From Butyricicoccus sp. (GTDB taxonomy: Bacteria; Bacillota; Clostridia; Oscillospirales; Butyricicoccaceae), in NCBI GenBank assembly GCA_031293105.1, contig JAUMSA010000021.1:1-8336 (forward strand): DNA of 8,336 nucleotides, in the 5' to 3' direction. Position numbers and translations under genes: made by a program. The notes beneath the pieces are model-generated. The model ran no database searches. It was not told the DNA's origin and saw only the letters and a list, made by a program, of their open reading frames with translations. Below are positions 5,465-8,336 of this stretch, in pieces (the first letter of the stretch is position 1; each line of letters starts with the position of its first letter).

Positions 5465-7281
5465 TGCAGGCCTATCAGTTTCCAAATTATGCGGCCGAAA
5501 ACGAAGTGGTGGCCGAACGCTTCGGCGGCGTGGATTTTTCGGTGCATTCGACCAAGGCCGATTTGGCCCATTCGCCCGACGCCTGCAACATGATCGCCGA
5601 AGAAACCGATTTTTTGAGCAAGCGCACCGGATACAAACGCATGGCCGAAACCGAAGGGGTCATCTATGGGCTGTTTGCCCTGCCGAGCGGGATGGGGGCG
5701 GTGGTGCATGCGGGCACCAAACTGCTGCACATGGATGGCGAATGGGCGCTGACCGAACTGTGCACCGACATGAACGAAGCCTACTCCCAAGGGTTCTTTA
5801 TGAATGGCGCCCTCTATCTGCTCGATGGTAAGACCTACCGCAAGGTCTTTCAGAAAGAGGACAAGTGGACGACCGCACCGGTGGCCGACGAGGCCTTTGT
5901 GCCCACCACGACCATTGCCGCCGAGCCGACCGGCGGCGGCACCAGTCTGGAAGCGGTCAATCTTCTGACTCCCAAGCGCATCAACACCTTTGTCGGCAAC
6001 GGGTCGGCCACCCAGTTCTATTTGGATGCGCAGGATATCGACAATACCGAAGTCACCGCGACCGTGAGCGGGAGCGAGGTCACGGTTTCGTCGGTCAACC
6101 GCACGACCGGCGTGGTGACGCTCTCATCGCCTCCGGCGAACGCCAACGGGGTGGCCAATGTGACCATCACGTTCAGCAAGACCGTGAAGGGCAATGCGGA
6201 TAAAATCAACAAATGCCGGTTTGCCGGACTGTATGGCGGCAAAAACGATACCCGCGTGTTTTTGTCCGGCAATCCGGACGAGCCCAACTGCGACTGGCAA
6301 AGCGGCCTGTATGACCCGGCTTATTTTCCCGACACCGGGTATACCAAAATCGGTTCAGATGCCTCGGCCATTGTCGGCTATGTGCGGCAATACGAAAGTC
6401 AGCTGGTCATCAAGGAGGGCGGGAGCCAGGAGGCGACCCAATACCTGCGCACCTTTTTGCTCGACGATAACGGGACGGCTGCCTATCCCTTACAGCAGGG
6501 CGCCCAAGGCGCTGGTGGTCTGGCGCCGCGCAGCTTTGCCAGCTTGGGCGATACGCCGCTGTTTTTATCGTCCGACGGGGTGATGGGCGTATTTGGCACC
6601 GCCGTAACCGCCCAGCGCGCCATCCGGCGTATGTCCCGCGCGGTCGACCCTCGCTTGACGGGCGAAAACGGGCTGGCCGATGCGTGCGCCGTGGTGTGGA
6701 AGGACAAATATTATCTGGCCGTGGACGGCAAGTGCTATGTGGCCGACGGCCGGGTGTCGCGGTCGGATGGTTCGCCCGAATGGTATTACTGGGATTCTTT
6801 CCCGGCGGTCTGCTTTATGGTGCTCGACGGGCGTCTGTGGTTCGGCACCACCGACGGCCGCATCTGCCGGGTGTGCGACAAAGACGAGCGGGATGCCTAT
6901 CTGGACGACGGTCAGGCGATCGACGCCTGGTGGTGTACGCCAGACCTGCCGCTCGGCACCTGGGGGAGGCAGAAAAACGTGCGCGAAGTGATGGCCACGC
7001 TCATGGCCTACACGCGCTCGGGCGTGCGGGTGACCTATGAAACCGGGGAAGGTGAGATTTTGGCGCTTGACCGCAACCTCGACCTGTTTTCGTTTGAAAC
7101 GCTCGACTTTTCCCGCTTCACCTTCCGCTGCCAGCCCGGCGCGGTCAACATGCGGGTGCGGCGCAAACTGCACCGGGCACGGTTGGTAAGGGTGCGCATC
7201 CGCAACAACCGGGCAGGCGAGCCCTTCGGCCTGCTCGCGCTCGGCATCCGCTATACGCTGGGCGCACGCGGGCTATCATAA
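5464..7281 (+). CDS. Tail hub / head-completion protein, P22 gp10 or T7 gp12-like ('phage stabilisation protein')
   Basis: This 605-residue, beta-rich protein probably extends and plugs the portal vertex of a short tail. The N-terminus has the signature SPDACNMIAEETDFLSKRTGYKRM (37-60), close to the sPDa.N....dG.l.kR.Gy pattern of P22 gp10/T7 gp12-type tail proteins. Repeated four-strand units such as GALYLLDGKTYR (115-126), FLSSDGVMGVFG (367-378), YYLAVDGKCYVADG (416-429) and RLWFGTTDGRICR (457-469) suggest a beta-propeller. Residues 174-240 form an inserted beta domain (FVGNGSATQFYL, TGVVTLSSPP). The C-terminal 540-605 is Arg-rich and beta-stranded. The ATG at 5464 has AAGGAG (5450-5455) at eight bases; a TTG three bases earlier is a poorer choice. 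Its start shares one base with the connector stop, implying reinitiation. Confidence is good for a tail hub role, moderate for the precise homologue. Confidence 0.75.
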   Translation: MQAYQFPNYAAENEVVAERFGGVDFSVHSTKADLAHSPDACNMIAEETDFLSKRTGYKRMAETEGVIYGLFALPSGMGAVVHAGTKLLHMDGEWALTELCTDMNEAYSQGFFMNGALYLLDGKTYRKVFQKEDKWTTAPVADEAFVPTTTIAAEPTGGGTSLEAVNLLTPKRINTFVGNGSATQFYLDAQDIDNTEVTATVSGSEVTVSSVNRTTGVVTLSSPPANANGVANVTITFSKTVKGNADKINKCRFAGLYGGKNDTRVFLSGNPDEPNCDWQSGLYDPAYFPDTGYTKIGSDASAIVGYVRQYESQLVIKEGGSQEATQYLRTFLLDDNGTAAYPLQQGAQGAGGLAPRSFASLGDTPLFLSSDGVMGVFGTAVTAQRAIRRMSRAVDPRLTGENGLADACAVVWKDKYYLAVDGKCYVADGRVSRSDGSPEWYYWDSFPAVCFMVLDGRLWFGTTDGRICRVCDKDERDAYLDDGQAIDAWWCTPDLPLGTWGRQKNVREVMATLMAYTRSGVRVTYETGEGEILALDRNLDLFSFETLDFSRFTFRCQPGAVNMRVRRKLHRARLVRVRIRNNRAGEPFGLLALGIRYTLGARGLS

Positions 7282-7302
7282 CGAAAGAGAGGATGGAGAA
7301 AG

Positions 7303-8336
7303 ATGCTTTCAGGAATGATCAGCAGCGCCATCAGCGCTGCCGTGAGCGCGGCGGGTGCCGTGAGCAAAAAGCCGAGCAGTTCGAGCAGCTCGGGCAGTTC
7401 TTCCAGCAGTAGCAGCAAGGGCAGCAGTTCGGTATCCTTTGACCCCAATTTCGACTACGCCGAAGCCATTGCCAACACCACCGATGCCGCCGAACGCGCT
7501 CGCCTGCTTCAGGAGCGGCAGGCCAAGATCGATGCCATGGGGCTGGAAGGCAAGGTCGGCAGCAATGAAGCGGTCTCGGTGTGGACCCAGAATTACCGGC
7601 CGTACTGGGTGTCCAGCGGGGAAGAGGACCCCAGCGATTTGAATGTGACCGGGCTGTATGATGCAGCAGCCAAAGCGCGCTTGCAGGCATTTGAAACCGC
7701 GCGGCAGGCCATTGGCCAGCGGCTGCAAAGCCAATATGACGACATCGAACAGAGTTACCGGCAGGGCATGACCCAGGCCGATGTCAACGCCCGTCGGTCG
7801 GCGCTCGGCAATGAAGAAAAGCTGGCCGCGCTGGGGCTGAGTATGGGCAGCGCCTATGGCGCACCGACGTCCGGCTATACCGAGACCAGCCGAGTGGCGA
7901 TGGACAACGCCTACCGCAGCGACCTAAACGGTCTGGCCGCCGCGCGGCTGAGTGCACGGTCGGCTGCAGCCCAGTCGGCCGCCGAGCAGGAGACCAGTTT
8001 ACTGACCGGATACTATAATAATGAGGCTTCGGCCGCCTTGCAGCAGGCCCAGGCTGCGCTCAGCCAATACAATGCCGACCGCGATTATTCGATCTCGCTG
8101 GCTGGTTTGACCGGATTCCTAAACGGTGTGCCCACAATGGCCTATCAGCAGATGCAGTCCGATTGGGCACTGAACCAGAGCCAGATGCAGGTTGACGCTC
8201 AGCAGACTGCATATGAACAAGCGGTGGAACGCTGGAAAACCTACGGCTATGTGCTGCCCGCAGATGCCGCGCTGCTGGGTGTGGCCGCCGGGACGCCAAC
8301 TTCTGACCAGAGTTACCGCACCGCACAGCTCAAGCT
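7303..8336 (+). CDS. Large Ala/Ser/Gln-rich virion-associated protein, candidate DNA-ejection protein (3' end outside window)
   Basis: The frame is open from ATG 7303 for 344 codons to the end of the window with no stop, so the C-terminus is missing. Residues 1-20 form an amphipathic Ala/Ser-rich helix. Residues 25-43 are a Ser-rich linker (16 Ser of 19). Residues 50-80 carry DYAEAIANT..AERARLLQERQAKIDAMG. Residues 116-300 are long, Ala/Gln-rich helices, with a loop GLSMGSAYGAPTSGYTETSR (178-197). Residues 311-335 read WKTYGYVLPADAALLGVAAGTPT. The position directly after the gp10-like gene is where P22-type phages encode ejection (internal virion) proteins, which are helical and Ala/Gln-rich. 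I know no characterised family for it; a tail fibre or other tail protein is possible. The RBS is weak (GGAG 7295-7298, or AGAGG 7288-7292). The gap from the previous gene is 21 nt. Confidence 0.7.
   Translation, partial: MLSGMISSAISAAVSAAGAVSKKPSSSSSSGSSSSSSSKGSSSVSFDPNFDYAEAIANTTDAAERARLLQERQAKIDAMGLEGKVGSNEAVSVWTQNYRPYWVSSGEEDPSDLNVTGLYDAAAKARLQAFETARQAIGQRLQSQYDDIEQSYRQGMTQADVNARRSALGNEEKLAALGLSMGSAYGAPTSGYTETSRVAMDNAYRSDLNGLAAARLSARSAAAQSAAEQETSLLTGYYNNEASAALQQAQAALSQYNADRDYSISLAGLTGFLNGVPTMAYQQMQSDWALNQSQMQVDAQQTAYEQAVERWKTYGYVLPADAALLGVAAGTPTSDQSYRTAQLK
7375..7431 (+). repeat. Ser-codon-rich low-complexity tract
   Basis: This tract encodes residues 25-43 of the last gene: six Ser, Gly, seven Ser, Lys-Gly, three Ser. 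The codons alternate AGC, AGT, TCG, TCT and TCC, so the protein tract is kept without a pure DNA repeat. That argues for selection on a flexible linker rather than replication slippage. It joins the hydrophobic N-terminal helix to the helical body. Confidence 0.8.

Noticed and set aside
5461..5466. TTG 5461 as start of the tail hub gene
   Set aside because: ATG 5464 follows immediately and has better spacing (eight bases) from AAGGAG at 5450-5455.
1..8336. tRNA genes, CRISPR arrays, insertion sequences, integrase or attachment sites
   Set aside because: None was recognised by eye on either strand; the coding region is filled by the morphogenesis genes and the leader is too short for an additional element.

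Overview
This window is the left part of a bacteriophage or prophage morphogenesis operon. All recognisable genes lie on the + strand and are tightly packed. The coding DNA is GC-rich and the proteins resemble those of prophages from high-GC Firmicutes (Oscillospiraceae/Ruminococcaceae type gut clostridia). That host assignment is an inference from protein style, the AGGAGG ribosome binding sites and a Firmicutes-style LexA box. No host gene is present to confirm it.

Region 1-233 is an AT-rich, non-coding regulatory region. It holds a leftward sigma-A-type promoter (TTGACA, 18 bp, TATACT on the - strand, 20-49) and a 29-bp imperfect palindrome (51-79). A rightward promoter follows (TTGACA, 17 bp, TATTAT, 162-190), with an A/T-rich block just upstream. 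Between the predicted start site and the first Shine-Dalgarno lies CGAACATTAGTTCG (206-219), which has the CGAAC-N4-GTTCG form of a Gram-positive LexA (SOS) box. The packaging and head operon may therefore be directly SOS-controlled, which is the most interesting point in the window.

Region 234-8336 reads, in order: a very short TerS-like protein (234-458); the large terminase (445-1776); a small one-segment membrane protein (1809-2021); the portal (2008-3561); a small scaffold-like protein (3527-3988); the major capsid protein with an added C-terminal chitobiase/hexosaminidase-C-like beta-sandwich (4009-5034); an 11-bp hairpin without a U-tract; a head-tail connector (5096-5464); a large tail-hub or 'stabilisation' protein of the P22 gp10 / T7 gp12 kind (5464-7281); and the first 344 codons of an Ala/Ser/Gln-rich protein with a Ser-rich linker, running off the end (7303-8336).

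The order terS, terL, portal, scaffold, coat, connector, gp10-like, then a helical Ala/Gln-rich protein parallels the P22 morphogenesis cluster. It suggests a short-tailed (podovirus-like) virion, but the window stops before that can be proved. Terminase packages DNA through the portal into a shell built by the capsid and scaffold proteins. The connector and gp10-like protein close the portal vertex. The last protein sits where DNA-ejection proteins are usually encoded. Overlapping starts (14, 14, 35 and 1 nt) point to translational coupling within one long transcript.
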